From Bacteroidota bacterium (GTDB lineage: Bacteria > Bacteroidota > Bacteroidia > Bacteroidales > JAADJA01): a DNA stretch of 64,000 nucleotides. Below the pieces are notes generated by a model, which was given only the letters and a program-made list of their open reading frames with translations, did no database searches and was not told where the DNA came from. Below are positions 36,626-45,743 of the stretch, piece by piece; the stretch's first letter is position 1, and each line of letters begins with the position of its first letter. The DNA lies in contig JAHLKX010000007.1 of the NCBI GenBank assembly GCA_020444515.1, positions 1-64,000 on the forward strand, read 5' to 3'. The translations under genes and the position numbers were made by a program.

Positions 36626-38007
36626 TTTATAATAATCTTTATGTTTTTCGATCCTTTTATTTTGTCGTTTTTGGTTATAGCAAAGATTGTAAATTCATAT
36701 TCACCCTCTTTATTTAATCCTAATTCTGAGATTTTAATTGATGTGCCTGAGACTGCTATATTGAAATCCCTATTTGAACCTTGAATGAGATATTGAGTTG
36801 CTTCATTTATATGGTACCATGAGATGGATTCTCTATCGATATCTCTGATATAAATTTCTTTAGTGGGCTTCTCAAATCCTTTAAAAAGTAATTCTTCCAC
36901 AACCATATGAGTATTGTCCAATTCATTTTTTTTCAAGATAATATCTGTATTAATGTTTTCCTTGCCCTTTGGTTCAGACGGTTTAAAAATGAAGTAAGCA
37001 CTTACAATAATTATGAGGGATAGAGTTAAGAAAATGGCAATCCTAATATAGCGATTTGTTTTATTATTACCAGTCTTACTAAAGCTTTGAACCAAAGAAG
37101 GGAGGTGGGATGTTTGACTATCGTCATTTCCATTATTTCTACTCTGGATAAATTCTTTTTTGTCTATATCAGCAATAACTTTCTTTATTATATTATGTGG
37201 TTCTGGTGGATAATCTAATATAGGATAATTAAGTCTGTTTCGTTTTAATTTACCATATTCAAAAACAACTGCAGTTATGTTATCATTTGAACCTTCTTGG
37301 TAAGCATAGGAAACTAATGATTTAATGGCTCTTTCCAGGTCATCAATTCCCATAAGGAAACTTTTAATATAATTGCCTGATTCTTGTTTATCTACAATTA
37401 ATCCATCAGAGCATAGAACAAATAATTCATCTTTATCGAGGACTTCAAATTCACTTTTGTCAGGGAAAATATCGGGCCGATCATTCCCACCATTAATGAT
37501 TCGTGTCACAAGATGTCCATAATTGGTTTCCATTGAGAAATCAACAGTACCCCCGTGCTCATCGATATATTCTTGGAGGTAGGAGTGATCTTTTGTGATC
37601 AACCGGATTTCATCATTTTTCAACCTATAAATTCTACTATCTCCAATATTTCCCCAAACATATTTCTTATTATGGATTATAAGACATGACAAAGTTGTAC
37701 CCATCCCACGCAAACTATTGTCTTTGGTAACTTGAATTCGAATTTCATCTTGAGCCAAAGAATACATTTCAGCAATAATTACTTTGAGTCCTGAAGCATC
37801 TGTGGATACAGTAATTTTTGATTTCAAGAAATTAATACAACTTTGGATTACTTTTTTGCTTGCTATTTCTCCTCCAGGTCCCCCTCCCATGCCATCGGCC
37901 ACAGCAAAGAAGTATGAACCAGGACTTATTTCTCCAGCATAAAAAAAATCTTCATTTGAATCTCTTTGCCCAATATAAGATAGTGAAAAATAATTAAGAT
38001 TTCTCAT
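36622..38007 (-). CDS. PP2C-family protein phosphatase with membrane anchor
   Basis: A 461-residue protein. Residues ~1-250 are a PP2C-type Ser/Thr phosphatase with RDSNED (15-20), Asp38-Gly-Met-Gly-Gly (VADGMGGG), GDSRIYR (122-128), SDG (200-202) and Asp242 (GSNDNIT). A linker leads to a membrane helix at 321-341. The C-terminal ~115 residues are predicted outside and look like an Ig/FN3-type unit. It lacks a signal peptide, so the phosphatase is cytoplasmic. It is the natural opponent of the two Ser/Thr kinases in this locus. It ends within the start of the next gene by a 4-bp overlap and follows the FHA gene by 59 bp. Confidence 0.9.
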   Translation of the reverse strand: MRNLNYFSLSYIGQRDSNEDFFYAGEISPGSYFFAVADGMGGGPGGEIASKKVIQSCINFLKSKITVSTDASGLKVIIAEMYSLAQDEIRIQVTKDNSLRGMGTTLSCLIIHNKKYVWGNIGDSRIYRLKNDEIRLITKDHSYLQEYIDEHGGTVDFSMETNYGHLVTRIINGGNDRPDIFPDKSEFEVLDKDELFVLCSDGLIVDKQESGNYIKSFLMGIDDLERAIKSLVSYAYQEGSNDNITAVVFEYGKLKRNRLNYPILDYPPEPHNIIKKVIADIDKKEFIQSRNNGNDDSQTSHLPSLVQSFSKTGNNKTNRYIRIAIFLTLSLIIIVSAYFIFKPSEPKGKENINTDIILKKNELDNTHMVVEELLFKGFEKPTKEIYIRDIDRESISWYHINEATQYLIQGSNRDFNIAVSGTSIKISELGLNKEGEYEFTIFAITKNDKIKGSKNIKIIIK

Positions 38008-38066
38008 TATAAAACATCTATGGTCTAAATCAGAAAGAAAGCAGTAAAAGAAAGTCAGTTATTCTG

Positions 38067-39023
38067 TCAGACAACATATTTAAATTCCAGTTCACCTGTC
38101 TTCATAACAGATCCAGGTTCCAATTCAATCATTTCTTTTTCAGGGACTACTATCCCGTTAACTTCAGTCGGATTTATGTTGCTTAGGTTACGGACAAATA
38201 ATTTCCCCTCACGATATATTAATTCAGCCTGCTCTCTTGAAACGGTCATAAATTTATCGTCAATTTTAATTCGGGCGAAAGAACGTTCACCTTCAACTCT
38301 TCCTTTTCCCCTCCCGACAGAAACAACGGAACCCTCAGGTGTAGGATAGCCAAAGAATTTCAAGATCCTTCCCTTATCTTCACCAGAAATGATTTCCAGT
38401 TTGCCTGGAACATATTTCATTGTTTTTGGATCTGAAGAAGAAAACTTGAGCGTTTTAAAATCATCATCCGGTGTTTCTATTGTTTTTTGCTCTTTAGCTC
38501 GATTAATTCTATCTTCTTCAACTTTTCTCAGTTCTTCTTCCTTTCTTTTTCTTTCTTTATCAGCCTTAGACTTTTGATTTTGAATGATATAGAAAATAAT
38601 TATCAACAGGAGAATGAATGTAGCTGCGATAATAATGTACAGTAAATAATTTTTCTCTTTTACTTGATTTTCTGGGAATATTTTGGCAGATTCGCAGTCA
38701 ATGCAAATTTTTGAAGCTTCATGAATAAAAGGTCTGCCATTTTCGTCATAAACGGTGCCCTCAACTCGATACATTTTGTTTTTTTGTGGTTCAGCTTCAC
38801 TGGTCTTCACTTTTATTATTCCTCCATACTTTCCTTCAAGTAGGTAATGCGCATTAGTAGTTGATGTTTCCGGCACAAACTGTTCTACGGTGCCCTCTAC
38901 AACTACATTCTCCTCCAGGAATGGGCCAGGATTATTTACAATATTTTCAATTGTTACTTCTTGCTGTGACCAAATAGATACTGACACAAAAATTCCAATA
39001 AATAATGATAACACTCTTTTCAT
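38067..39023 (-). CDS. Membrane FHA-domain protein with extracytoplasmic OB-like domain
   Basis: A 318-residue protein. The signal peptide is about 1-19. Residues ~22-105 form a beta-rich domain with an OB-fold look (VVVEGTVEQFV, KMYRVEGTVYDENG), predicted outside. Cys107/Cys110 may form a disulfide. A membrane helix spans 126-148. A charged coiled coil (150-180) follows, then a Thr-containing linker (KTLKFSSSDPKTMKY), then an FHA domain at ~215-318 with VGRG, Ser262-Arg263 (VSREQAEL) and LSNINPTEVNG. FHA domains bind phosphothreonine, so it should read out kinase activity at the inner membrane and link it to an external domain. It is first in the minus-strand operon. Confidence 0.88.
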   Translation of the reverse strand: MKRVLSLFIGIFVSVSIWSQQEVTIENIVNNPGPFLEENVVVEGTVEQFVPETSTTNAHYLLEGKYGGIIKVKTSEAEPQKNKMYRVEGTVYDENGRPFIHEASKICIDCESAKIFPENQVKEKNYLLYIIIAATFILLLIIIFYIIQNQKSKADKERKRKEEELRKVEEDRINRAKEQKTIETPDDDFKTLKFSSSDPKTMKYVPGKLEIISGEDKGRILKFFGYPTPEGSVVSVGRGKGRVEGERSFARIKIDDKFMTVSREQAELIYREGKLFVRNLSNINPTEVNGIVVPEKEMIELEPGSVMKTGELEFKYVV

Positions 39024-39437
39024 AGGGACAAAATTTTGATAATATTTTAGTTAATTAATTTGGCAAATAAATTGATTTCGATTTATAATAAAAGGATTTA
39101 AAGAAACTTTATTTAAAATTGTTGATGTCTTCTATTAGTTGGCAATAACATTATTAATAAGTAAATATAGTAATAATTCGTCGAGATAGAGGCTATAACT
39201 ATTTTGTAAATATTATAAGTTGTTAAATAAAGAATAATTCATTACAAAAACCAAAAAATGAATCAATTGGGCAGTAAATTTAATAACGATTTTAGTAAAA
39301 CAAGTACACCAGGCAACTCTTTCTATCCTTTTTTTATAACAAATATAGGATTTAATTTGAAAAAATCAAATTTTATTATATGTAAATCGTCAGCAACACT
39401 TGGACATTTCTTAGGGTTATATCTAAAGTGTGATTTG
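39024..39437. other. AT-rich intergenic region upstream of the FHA operon
   Basis: This 410-bp AT-rich stretch must hold the promoter of the minus-strand operon, but no convincing TAnnTTTG/TTTG pair could be fixed. A 60-codon frame at 39258-39440 has poor composition and no recognisable features, so I do not call it. The left end of the IS3-type element follows. Confidence 0.4.
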
Positions 39438-39483
39438 TAAGTCGTCAAATCAATGTGGAATAATCTAGGATAAAGTTAAGTCA

Positions 39484-40458
39484 TTAATTTGATTTAGATA
39501 ATAAATACTCTCTTCGTCTGTTTTTCATTGTTTTCTGTTTTATCAGTTCCCTATTTTTCAGGATCTGTTTATCCCTTCCAAAATACACATCTGCCGGTGT
39601 TACATTATTCAAAGATTCATGGTAACGATGGTTGTTATAATAATCCACAAATTCCTTTAATCGATCCTTTAATGCATCAGGACTGTAATAATGTTCCAGC
39701 TTAATAACATTCTTCATGGACCGATGATAACGTTCTATCTTTCCTTGCGTCTGTGGATGATTGGCAGCTCCCCTGATGTGATCCATCCCAATGCTTTTTA
39801 AATAATCTGCCAGGTTGTTTGAGATATAACATGAACCATTATCTGACAACAATCGGGGTGTATTACCATTATGCAATCCTGTGCGTTGTAAGGCCGTTTC
39901 TATTGATTGTTGGGCATCTTTACTTGTCATACTGCTGCAAAGCTCCCAGGAGACAATATAACGGCTGTAATCATCCAGTATGGTTGACAGGTAATACCAT
40001 CCCCAGCCAATGATCTTAAAGTAAGTAAAGTCGGTTTGCCACATTTGGTTTACATGGGTTGTCTTATCTTTAAATTCATCATCCGCCCGCATCAAAATAT
40101 GAGCAGGAGAAGTTATCAGTCCCCGCCGTTTTAATATCCTTTAAACACTGGACTCTGATATGAAAAAGCCTTTATTGTCTGTAATATGACAGGCCAACTC
40201 TCTTGGAGATAATTCTGGAATATCCAGGGCTACTTCAACCACTTTCTGCCGATGATCATAGGGGATCCTGTTCCATTGACTGTTCATGGCCCGTTTCTTT
40301 GGAGCTAAACCATCATATCCTTTATACAGGTATCTGCCGTACCACTGATAGAAGGTGCTTTTATGGATACCCAGTTCTTTCAGTGTTCGGTTCACCCCAA
40401 ACTCACTTTCCTGGACGATCTTGATGATCTCCATTTTTTCCTGCTGGCTGAACCTCAT
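39484..40458 (-). pseudogene. IS3 transposase OrfB, interrupted by an in-frame stop
   Basis: The integrase-core transposase of the IS. The N-terminal part (40141-40458) has an HTH (VNRTLKELGIHKSTFYQWYG). The C-terminal part (39484-40095 and the codons before it) has the rve core with DDE residues: QTDFTYFK, LLSDNGSCY and an E in the GKIERYHR helix. The two parts are in the same frame, split only by TAA at 40141-40143, where IS3 transposases have Tyr in SSVYRILKRRGLI. All other sequence looks intact, so a single nonsense change inactivated it recently. Confidence 0.88.
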
Positions 40459-40820
40459 ATACCGCTGCCGTTTGAATCTTCCCCATTCAATCTTTTTTTA
40501 AGAATGCGGGATTGAAGCATCAGTTCTGCCACAACTTCTTTCAACTGGGCATTCTCTTTTCTTAGTTCCTGAACTTCTGAGGTATTAGCCTCTCGCATAG
40601 TATCCTCGCTAAGTCTTTTCTTACCGGACTCCATAAAATCCTTGCTCCACCGGTAATAAAGGTTCTGGGCAATGCCTTCTCTGCGACAAAGTTCGGCTAT
40701 GCTTGTCTCTCCACGCATACCATCAATTACTATTCTGATTTTTTCTTCTGAGAAAAACTTTCTTCGGGTTTTTCGTTTGATGTCTCTCACCAAACTTTCT
40801 GCTGTTTTTTTCTTTGTCAT
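40455..40820 (-). CDS. IS3 OrfA (HTH protein)
   Basis: A 121-residue IS3-family OrfA. The N-terminal HTH (EEKIRIVIDGMRGETSIAE, then LCRREGIAQNLYYRWSKDF) is followed by a leucine-zipper-like helix (VQELRKENAQLKEVVAEL). It overlaps OrfB by 4 bp (ATGA), so OrfB would be made by reinitiation or coupling. OrfA alone binds IS ends and does not transpose. Because OrfB is broken, the element is not autonomous. Confidence 0.88.
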   Translation of the reverse strand: MTKKKTAESLVRDIKRKTRRKFFSEEKIRIVIDGMRGETSIAELCRREGIAQNLYYRWSKDFMESGKKRLSEDTMREANTSEVQELRKENAQLKEVVAELMLQSRILKKRLNGEDSNGSGI

Positions 40821-40927
40821 TGTTTACTGATTCTAAGGTTATGAAATTTACCTTTAAACCATGGTTTAAAGGTAGGTAAACTATCTCTTAACCTTTTCTC
40901 TAAATCAGTCCACTTTAGGCTGAAAAC

Positions 40928-41656
40928 TCACAGGGTTTCTATACCTGAATCACTCTCATCGGACTTTCGAATAATTATCTTGTAAAGGGCATCTGGTACT
41001 GCAGCTTTGACCTCATTTTTTTGCCCAAGCCAAACGGCAGGGGTCTTATCAAAGAACACAGGACCACAGATTACCCAGACACTATCATATTTGTCTGCCC
41101 AATCTGTTACCTCGTTTTCGAGTTGCTTCCAAATACCATTATTCTGCCATTGCAATTGTGGAACAGCATTAAGCACCGTGTGGGTATTCCATCCAGCACT
41201 AAGCCCCATTCGATCTGCTGCATTTTTCGGACACATATGCCCTCTTACATAGCGGTAATTGGTTTTTACCTCTTTAAGGTCACTTGTTCCAGACACCAGT
41301 TAAGTGTCATCATTAGGAACAATACCTGCACTGTTCATGGCAGTGTCTGTCATCCAGGTTGGTCTTGTATAACTCCCTGCTGTAAGGTTGGTTTCTTTTT
41401 TTACCTCGTATGCCACCCACTCTGGTATTCCCCAACATTCTCCAACACCATCCCCATCATTGTCATCATCGGAATCAAAGCTTGTTGTATAAGCGGCAAA
41501 CTCATAAACCATATCTGGAGGTTCAATTCCCCATCTGGTATGGTCATAGCTGGGATCGAGCGTTATTGTCTTATACCTGGGACCCAGCGTGCTTTGAGCA
41601 AAGCCAAAAGATGAAATGATCGTTAAGAAAACGAAAAGGAAAGTAATTTTTTTCAT
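40928..41656 (-). pseudogene. Secreted NUC1-type DNA/RNA non-specific endonuclease, broken
   Basis: A remnant of a secreted His-Me-finger nuclease. The first part (41300-41656) has a signal peptide (FGFAQS) and a domain with GPRYKTITLDPSYDHTRWG. The second part (40928-41296) has the active-site motif YVRGHMCPKNAADR and NTHTVLNAVPQLQWQNNGIW. Both are in one frame, separated by TAA at 41300-41302. The 3' end is also lost: the frame stops at TGA 40928-40930, right at the end of the IS. Intact relatives continue after this point. Its former role could have been nutrient scavenging or a toxin-type effector. Confidence 0.8.
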
Positions 41657-41756
41657 GATACAGGTTCTTTAATGTAAGGCTTTATTTTAGTGTATAACTG
41701 TTACTATAAGAATAGTAGGCGATTGCGAGCTCCAAACTTAACTATAACGTTTTGCA

Positions 41757-41876
41757 TAAATGAATAAGCTGGGATTTTTAACTAATACTTTTCAGGCTAC
41801 AACTATTTTTAATTAGAGTAACAATTTGGGATTTTACACTTCCGCCCAGCTTACTAATATCTGCTATTATGCGCTG
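41757..41876 (-). repeat. attC-like imperfect palindrome 1
   Basis: A structure of about 120 bp directly downstream of the 41890-42288 gene. The arms TTGCATAAATG...AATAAGCTGGG and CCCAGCTTACTAAT...ATTATGCGC are imperfectly complementary, as in large integron attC hairpins. The outer ends resemble the GTTATAG / CATAATAG boxes but do not match the strict core consensus. Recombination at it is inferred by analogy only. Confidence 0.4.
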
Positions 41877-41889
41877 GCAGTTCAATATT

Positions 41890-42288
41890 TTATAGTTTAA
41901 TTGGATCAGAAACATATTCAACCATTCTATCATCAACTACAACCTGAACGTATTTAAATCCAACGCTAATTAATTGTACTTTAAATTCTTTAAATTCATC
42001 TAAACTGGTGAAAGTTTTGGCATATTTATTAATATTTTTTCCATAATATTCAAGCGCTTCAGATTTACTAATATCAGAGCCTTTTATTAGAACTTCCAAA
42101 GGTTGATTTATAGAAACGGTGTCATTTTCATACATAAAAATAAGTGACCGCTCGTTTCTTTTGTCTGCAACTTTCATTGCTTTGTAATTTAAATCCGCAA
42201 CCAATTCTTTTTTAGACATACTTTGTGCGAATGTAGTCGAGGAAATAATTGAAAGCAATAGAACGATTAAAGGATTAATAATTTTCAT
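41890..42288 (-). CDS. Small secreted protein of unknown function
   Basis: A 132-residue protein with a clear signal peptide (IINPLIVLLLSIISSTTFAQS). The mature part is about 110 residues, mixed alpha/beta, with no family I recognise. Its start codon overlaps an ACGTTATG sequence, like the 42364-43095 gene, and an attC-like palindrome follows its stop. This gene-plus-palindrome layout resembles a mobile gene cassette. It reads in the same direction as its neighbours, but the gaps are too wide to prove an operon. Confidence 0.65.
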   Translation of the reverse strand: MKIINPLIVLLLSIISSTTFAQSMSKKELVADLNYKAMKVADKRNERSLIFMYENDTVSINQPLEVLIKGSDISKSEALEYYGKNINKYAKTFTSLDEFKEFKVQLISVGFKYVQVVVDDRMVEYVSDPIKL

Positions 42289-42363
42289 AACGTAATTTAT
42301 ATCTATTTATCTTTTTAACTTTACGATAAAATTTGCTATCTTTTAGAAAGTCTAAATCCACTA

Positions 42364-43095
42364 TTAAGCTCTTGGATTCCGTCTAATGAATTTGCCTTTA
42401 TCATTTTTGTACTTTTTTCTGCTATATCCATAGATTATTGACAGAGAAAAGATGCATGTAATCATTAGTGTTAGAATAATTCCAAAATCAGGCTTATTCA
42501 AGGCTTCTTCGGACCAAGGAAATGAATGAATCGAATTGAGGTAATTTCCTAATAAACTTATCCAAACTATAATTATCACAACACTTAATATTTCGTTTAT
42601 TTTTGATACTGAATAGAAAGTATTCTTATGAAAAATTGTTTTATAAAGGGGACCCGAAATAAAATCTTCAAGTTTGTCAATGTGATTTTCCCAATTTTCC
42701 TGCCATCTTTTACTTCCGCGAATAACATAGTGCCAAGCTATTGAGAAAATAATTCCTGTACAGATAATCAGTAGATGATGAAATTCAAATTTATCTTCCT
42801 TATTATATGTTTGAAAATAAGCTCCAAAAATTAAAACAATAAAACCCCAAAAATAAGCAGCGCGAGTCCAAAACTTATTAATTTCAAAGTCACGGTTCTC
42901 CCAAGCTCTGTTGTAGGCATTTTTTATCTTTTCTTTATCATCATCATTGATTTTCCAATCTTGATTTTCCAATGTTAAGCCAAAACTTGAATAATAATCA
43001 AAATCGCTTACTTCAAAATAATTCTCACTGGGAGATGAAAATATTTTTCTAAATATATTTTTTATCCAATTTATCATTTCTTTCTGCATGTGCAT
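42364..43095 (-). CDS. Membrane protein, possibly RipA-like
   Basis: A 243-residue protein (from ATG 43095; starts 6 or 18 bases later are possible). Two membrane segments lie in the middle (FWGFIVLIFGAYF; LLIICTGIIFSIAWHYVI), with two more toward the C-terminus (ILSVVIIIVWISLLGNYL; FGIILTLMITCIFSLSII). The pattern KRWQENWENHIDKLED, then YSVSKINEIL, resembles what I remember of RipA-family octameric membrane proteins, but I hold this loosely. The start codon lies within an ACGTTATGC box at the edge of an attC-like palindrome. Function unknown. Confidence 0.6.
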   Translation of the reverse strand: MHMQKEMINWIKNIFRKIFSSPSENYFEVSDFDYYSSFGLTLENQDWKINDDDKEKIKNAYNRAWENRDFEINKFWTRAAYFWGFIVLIFGAYFQTYNKEDKFEFHHLLIICTGIIFSIAWHYVIRGSKRWQENWENHIDKLEDFISGPLYKTIFHKNTFYSVSKINEILSVVIIIVWISLLGNYLNSIHSFPWSEEALNKPDFGIILTLMITCIFSLSIIYGYSRKKYKNDKGKFIRRNPRA

Positions 43096-43224
43096 AACGT
43101 GCCCGCGATATGGCCAGTTGGCGCTTGTTTCGCAGGATGTTAGTTGATTTGTATATTGTTTTTTCTTTCACGTCTTTGTCTTAATGACCCCGATGCGCCT
43201 GTTGGCTATCATCGCGTGTTAGCA
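43091..43224 (-). repeat. attC-like imperfect palindrome 2
   Basis: This 134-bp structure fills the gap between the stop of the 43233-45536 gene and the start of the 42364-43095 gene. The left arm (43091-43124) and right arm (43195-43224) pair imperfectly: CGCGAT, GGCCA/TAGCC and GGCGC blocks match with small bulges. Outer boxes are GCTAAC and GTTATGC on the minus strand, close to attC R boxes (GTTAGGC-type) but not exact. Position directly after a gene and overlapping the next start is as in integron cassettes. No integron integrase is in the window. Confidence 0.5.
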
Positions 43225-43232
43225 AATGGCTA

Positions 43233-45536
43233 TTATCGATTCCCTTTAAGTTTAGTTAATATTGGTTCAATGTCATTAATACTATTCTCAATGCCTTGCT
43301 CTTCGAACTCTGATGCTAAGTTTATTTGTACAACATTTCTTTCATTTTTCCAATATATTGTACTTAAAAAAGTTATTGCTATTTGCACTTTAAAATCAAG
43401 ATTGTCAGGTTGATTCTCTAAATTCCACTTATCTTTAATCTTTCGATTATCATGAGTATTAATATCAATCACTGAGGCATAAATTTTAAGATGATCATTA
43501 ATAGAAACGAGTTTTAGTTCCTGTATTTCCTCTTCTTTTATATCTCTGTATTCGATTGCTGGCAAATCGTTTTTTCTTAAAATAAATAATACATCTCTAA
43601 AAAGAGGCCTTGAAGAAGTAATGTATTCAATTTGATTACTATATGCACTTTCGTCAAGTAATTTTTTAGTTTGAAATCCTATATTTATACCAATTATTAC
43701 AATCTCTTTGTTAGATCCAATTATTTTATTTATTCCTATTAGAATGTTATTTCTGTTTAAAAGATACCTTTTCGTTCTTGATAAGGCAAATGAATTTGGA
43801 ATAATTTGTCTTATTTTATTAACGGTTATAGTTTGTGCGAATATAGTATCGAAGTTAAAATGAGGAATATCTCCTTCAGTAAAAGCTGATTTTGACATTA
43901 ATGACTTCTCTCCATTAATTGATATTTTTAATTCACTTTTTGCAAATTCTCTATCATATTTAACTAAAATTGAATCATACTGCTTGAAAGCTTTAGTAAT
44001 GATTTCATTAGATTTATTATAAAAACTTTGGATTTTTTCTTCTGATAAAGGAGCTTCTAACTTTTGTTGACCAATTCTGTCTGTTATTTCATTTTTTAGG
44101 TTATCAATGAAGTTAATAAAATCATCTTGTTTTTCATTTACGATTGTATCAAATTTTAATTCTGATAAAAGGGTTTCATTTTCTATAACATCATTAAGGC
44201 ATTTTTTGAAATATGAAATACTGTCAAGCCAAGCGCTTAATTCCATCACATTTTCAGGTAGACTTGGAAATCCAGTAAAATCTTGTAATACATAATCCTT
44301 ATGTAATGAGTATTGTCTAATAAATAAAATAGCAATATAACTGCATATCCAGTATTTTATTTGCCCGCTACTCCCAAGGTTATCAAGTTCTGGGAAATAA
44401 AATTTTGAATCTATAGGCGAAGTTCTATTTTTAATATCATTTCGAAAGTATTCAAACCAATGAAAAATCTGCGTCATCGTCCCGGGTAGCAATACATATC
44501 TTGGAGGATTAGATTGGGAATACTCGAAAAAATATTTTATTAATTCGTAATGTTTCCTATAATATACAAGGCCTCCTAATGCGTAATGAAATTCAATAAA
44601 TTTATCTCTATCAATTTCTCGATTTTTCTGTTCTTTTTGATTTATTATTTCTGTAAATCCTTCATTATATTCTGGAGTGATTGGCCGAAGTCTATAGTCA
44701 AAATATTGAAATGAGTTAGCCCAGAACATTTTCATTAATCTTGGCTCATCACAAATTGTATATATATTTCTCCAAAGCCAACTATAGGTCTCATCCGATA
44801 TTGGAATCTCATCAAATCCTTCACCAAGTAACCATGAACCACTAACAGCTCTATGCTCAATTGCTCTCAGTTTCTTATTTTCTCCATTCACTGATTCAAT
44901 GTTAAGCTTGTGGACTAAAAAGTAAAGGTCGACTGGATAAATTAAGGGCTTATCTTTATCATGATTTCTTCGGATATTGCCGAATACGTTATAATAAAAC
45001 TCTAGTAATGTTTCTTGCAAATGTTCATCTTGTTTCTCGATTGCATAAAAAGTTATTTCATTTATGGCCTTTAGAATATATTGTCGTTTTTCTGAATCAT
45101 TTTTCAATTTCTCATGCCGTCTTTTCAAGTTTGATAGTATAGAAGTCGACTTACCATTATAAAGTATCACTTTATCTAACCAAATGAAAAAGAAAACGGT
45201 TAAAAATGTTGATAAGCCAAAAACAATGAGCTTTGCAGAGTTATTAATATAAAAGTTGTTCCAATTGAAGGTGGGAGGAAGTTGAAAAATTAAAAAGAGA
45301 AGTGAAATTAGAGTGAGGTACAATGTGAGTTTGAAAATTGAAATTCTGAATTGCTTTTTACGAATTGTAATCGAAATAGATCGTTGTGGAAATTCATAAT
45401 TAAACAAAACAGGTATATATTGAGATTTATACTTATCTCCAATATTTGATATTTTATCGACTATAATTGGATATGCTATACCTAAAATCGCAATATCAAT
45501 TGCAACACAAATCTCAATAATATTCTGTAAACTCAT
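43233..45536 (-). CDS. Large membrane-anchored protein of unknown function
   Basis: A 767-residue protein with three to four N-terminal membrane segments (about 7-27, 68-88 and 105-125) and a large cytoplasmic part. The soluble part is helical and Tyr/Asp-rich to about residue 560 (LVYYRKHYELIKYFFEYSQ), followed by an alpha/beta region (IGINKIIGSNKEIVIIGI). I recognise no family and no catalytic motif. It is followed directly by an attC-like palindrome, and its upstream sequence contains GTTAGCTGC, another cassette-type box. It may function with the smaller membrane protein encoded next. Confidence 0.65.
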   Translation of the reverse strand: MSLQNIIEICVAIDIAILGIAYPIIVDKISNIGDKYKSQYIPVLFNYEFPQRSISITIRKKQFRISIFKLTLYLTLISLLFLIFQLPPTFNWNNFYINNSAKLIVFGLSTFLTVFFFIWLDKVILYNGKSTSILSNLKRRHEKLKNDSEKRQYILKAINEITFYAIEKQDEHLQETLLEFYYNVFGNIRRNHDKDKPLIYPVDLYFLVHKLNIESVNGENKKLRAIEHRAVSGSWLLGEGFDEIPISDETYSWLWRNIYTICDEPRLMKMFWANSFQYFDYRLRPITPEYNEGFTEIINQKEQKNREIDRDKFIEFHYALGGLVYYRKHYELIKYFFEYSQSNPPRYVLLPGTMTQIFHWFEYFRNDIKNRTSPIDSKFYFPELDNLGSSGQIKYWICSYIAILFIRQYSLHKDYVLQDFTGFPSLPENVMELSAWLDSISYFKKCLNDVIENETLLSELKFDTIVNEKQDDFINFIDNLKNEITDRIGQQKLEAPLSEEKIQSFYNKSNEIITKAFKQYDSILVKYDREFAKSELKISINGEKSLMSKSAFTEGDIPHFNFDTIFAQTITVNKIRQIIPNSFALSRTKRYLLNRNNILIGINKIIGSNKEIVIIGINIGFQTKKLLDESAYSNQIEYITSSRPLFRDVLFILRKNDLPAIEYRDIKEEEIQELKLVSINDHLKIYASVIDINTHDNRKIKDKWNLENQPDNLDFKVQIAITFLSTIYWKNERNVVQINLASEFEEQGIENSINDIEPILTKLKGNR

Positions 45537-45743
45537 TTTTAATTCTGTTTATAGCCTGCAGCTAACTTGTTTATATGTCTGATTTTTTCATCCTTTAACA
45601 ACAGAATCCTGCTGTATAATTATGGTTTTATTGGCATTACAATCGCTTACAAATAATTATCTAAGAAGCTATTTCAAAATTGGTGTAGAACTGGCAGTTC
45701 ATTCGAGTTGGTCAAATTTAAGAATATTTTGGTGAGAAGAAAA

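Larger units (their letters stand above)
39438..40930 (-). mobile_element. IS3-type insertion sequence (inactive)
   Basis: An element of about 1.49 kb with orfA and orfB on the minus strand. Imperfect inverted ends can be aligned over ~44 bp: the right end read inward from 40930 begins TGAGTTTTCAGCC and continues GTGGACTGATTTAG; the left end inward from 39438 begins TAAGTCGTCAAAT and continues GTGGAATAATCTAG. No target duplication was found. The right end sits at the broken 3' end of the nuclease gene, whose remaining part is not seen beyond the left end, so a deletion probably accompanied or followed insertion. Confidence 0.75.

Noticed and set aside
15269..39023. Type VI secretion regulation module (PpkA/PppA/Fha)
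   Set aside because: Kinase, PP2C and FHA are present, but no Tss/Hcp/VgrG-like gene is in the window, and the secreted partners differ.
39258..39440. 60-codon gene in front of the IS element
   Set aside because: It lies in AT-rich spacer, has no recognisable domain and overlaps the IS left end; it looks like chance.
39438..40930. Target-site duplication of the IS element
   Set aside because: Bases outside the two ends do not match over 3-5 bp; the ends are imperfect and adjacent DNA seems lost.
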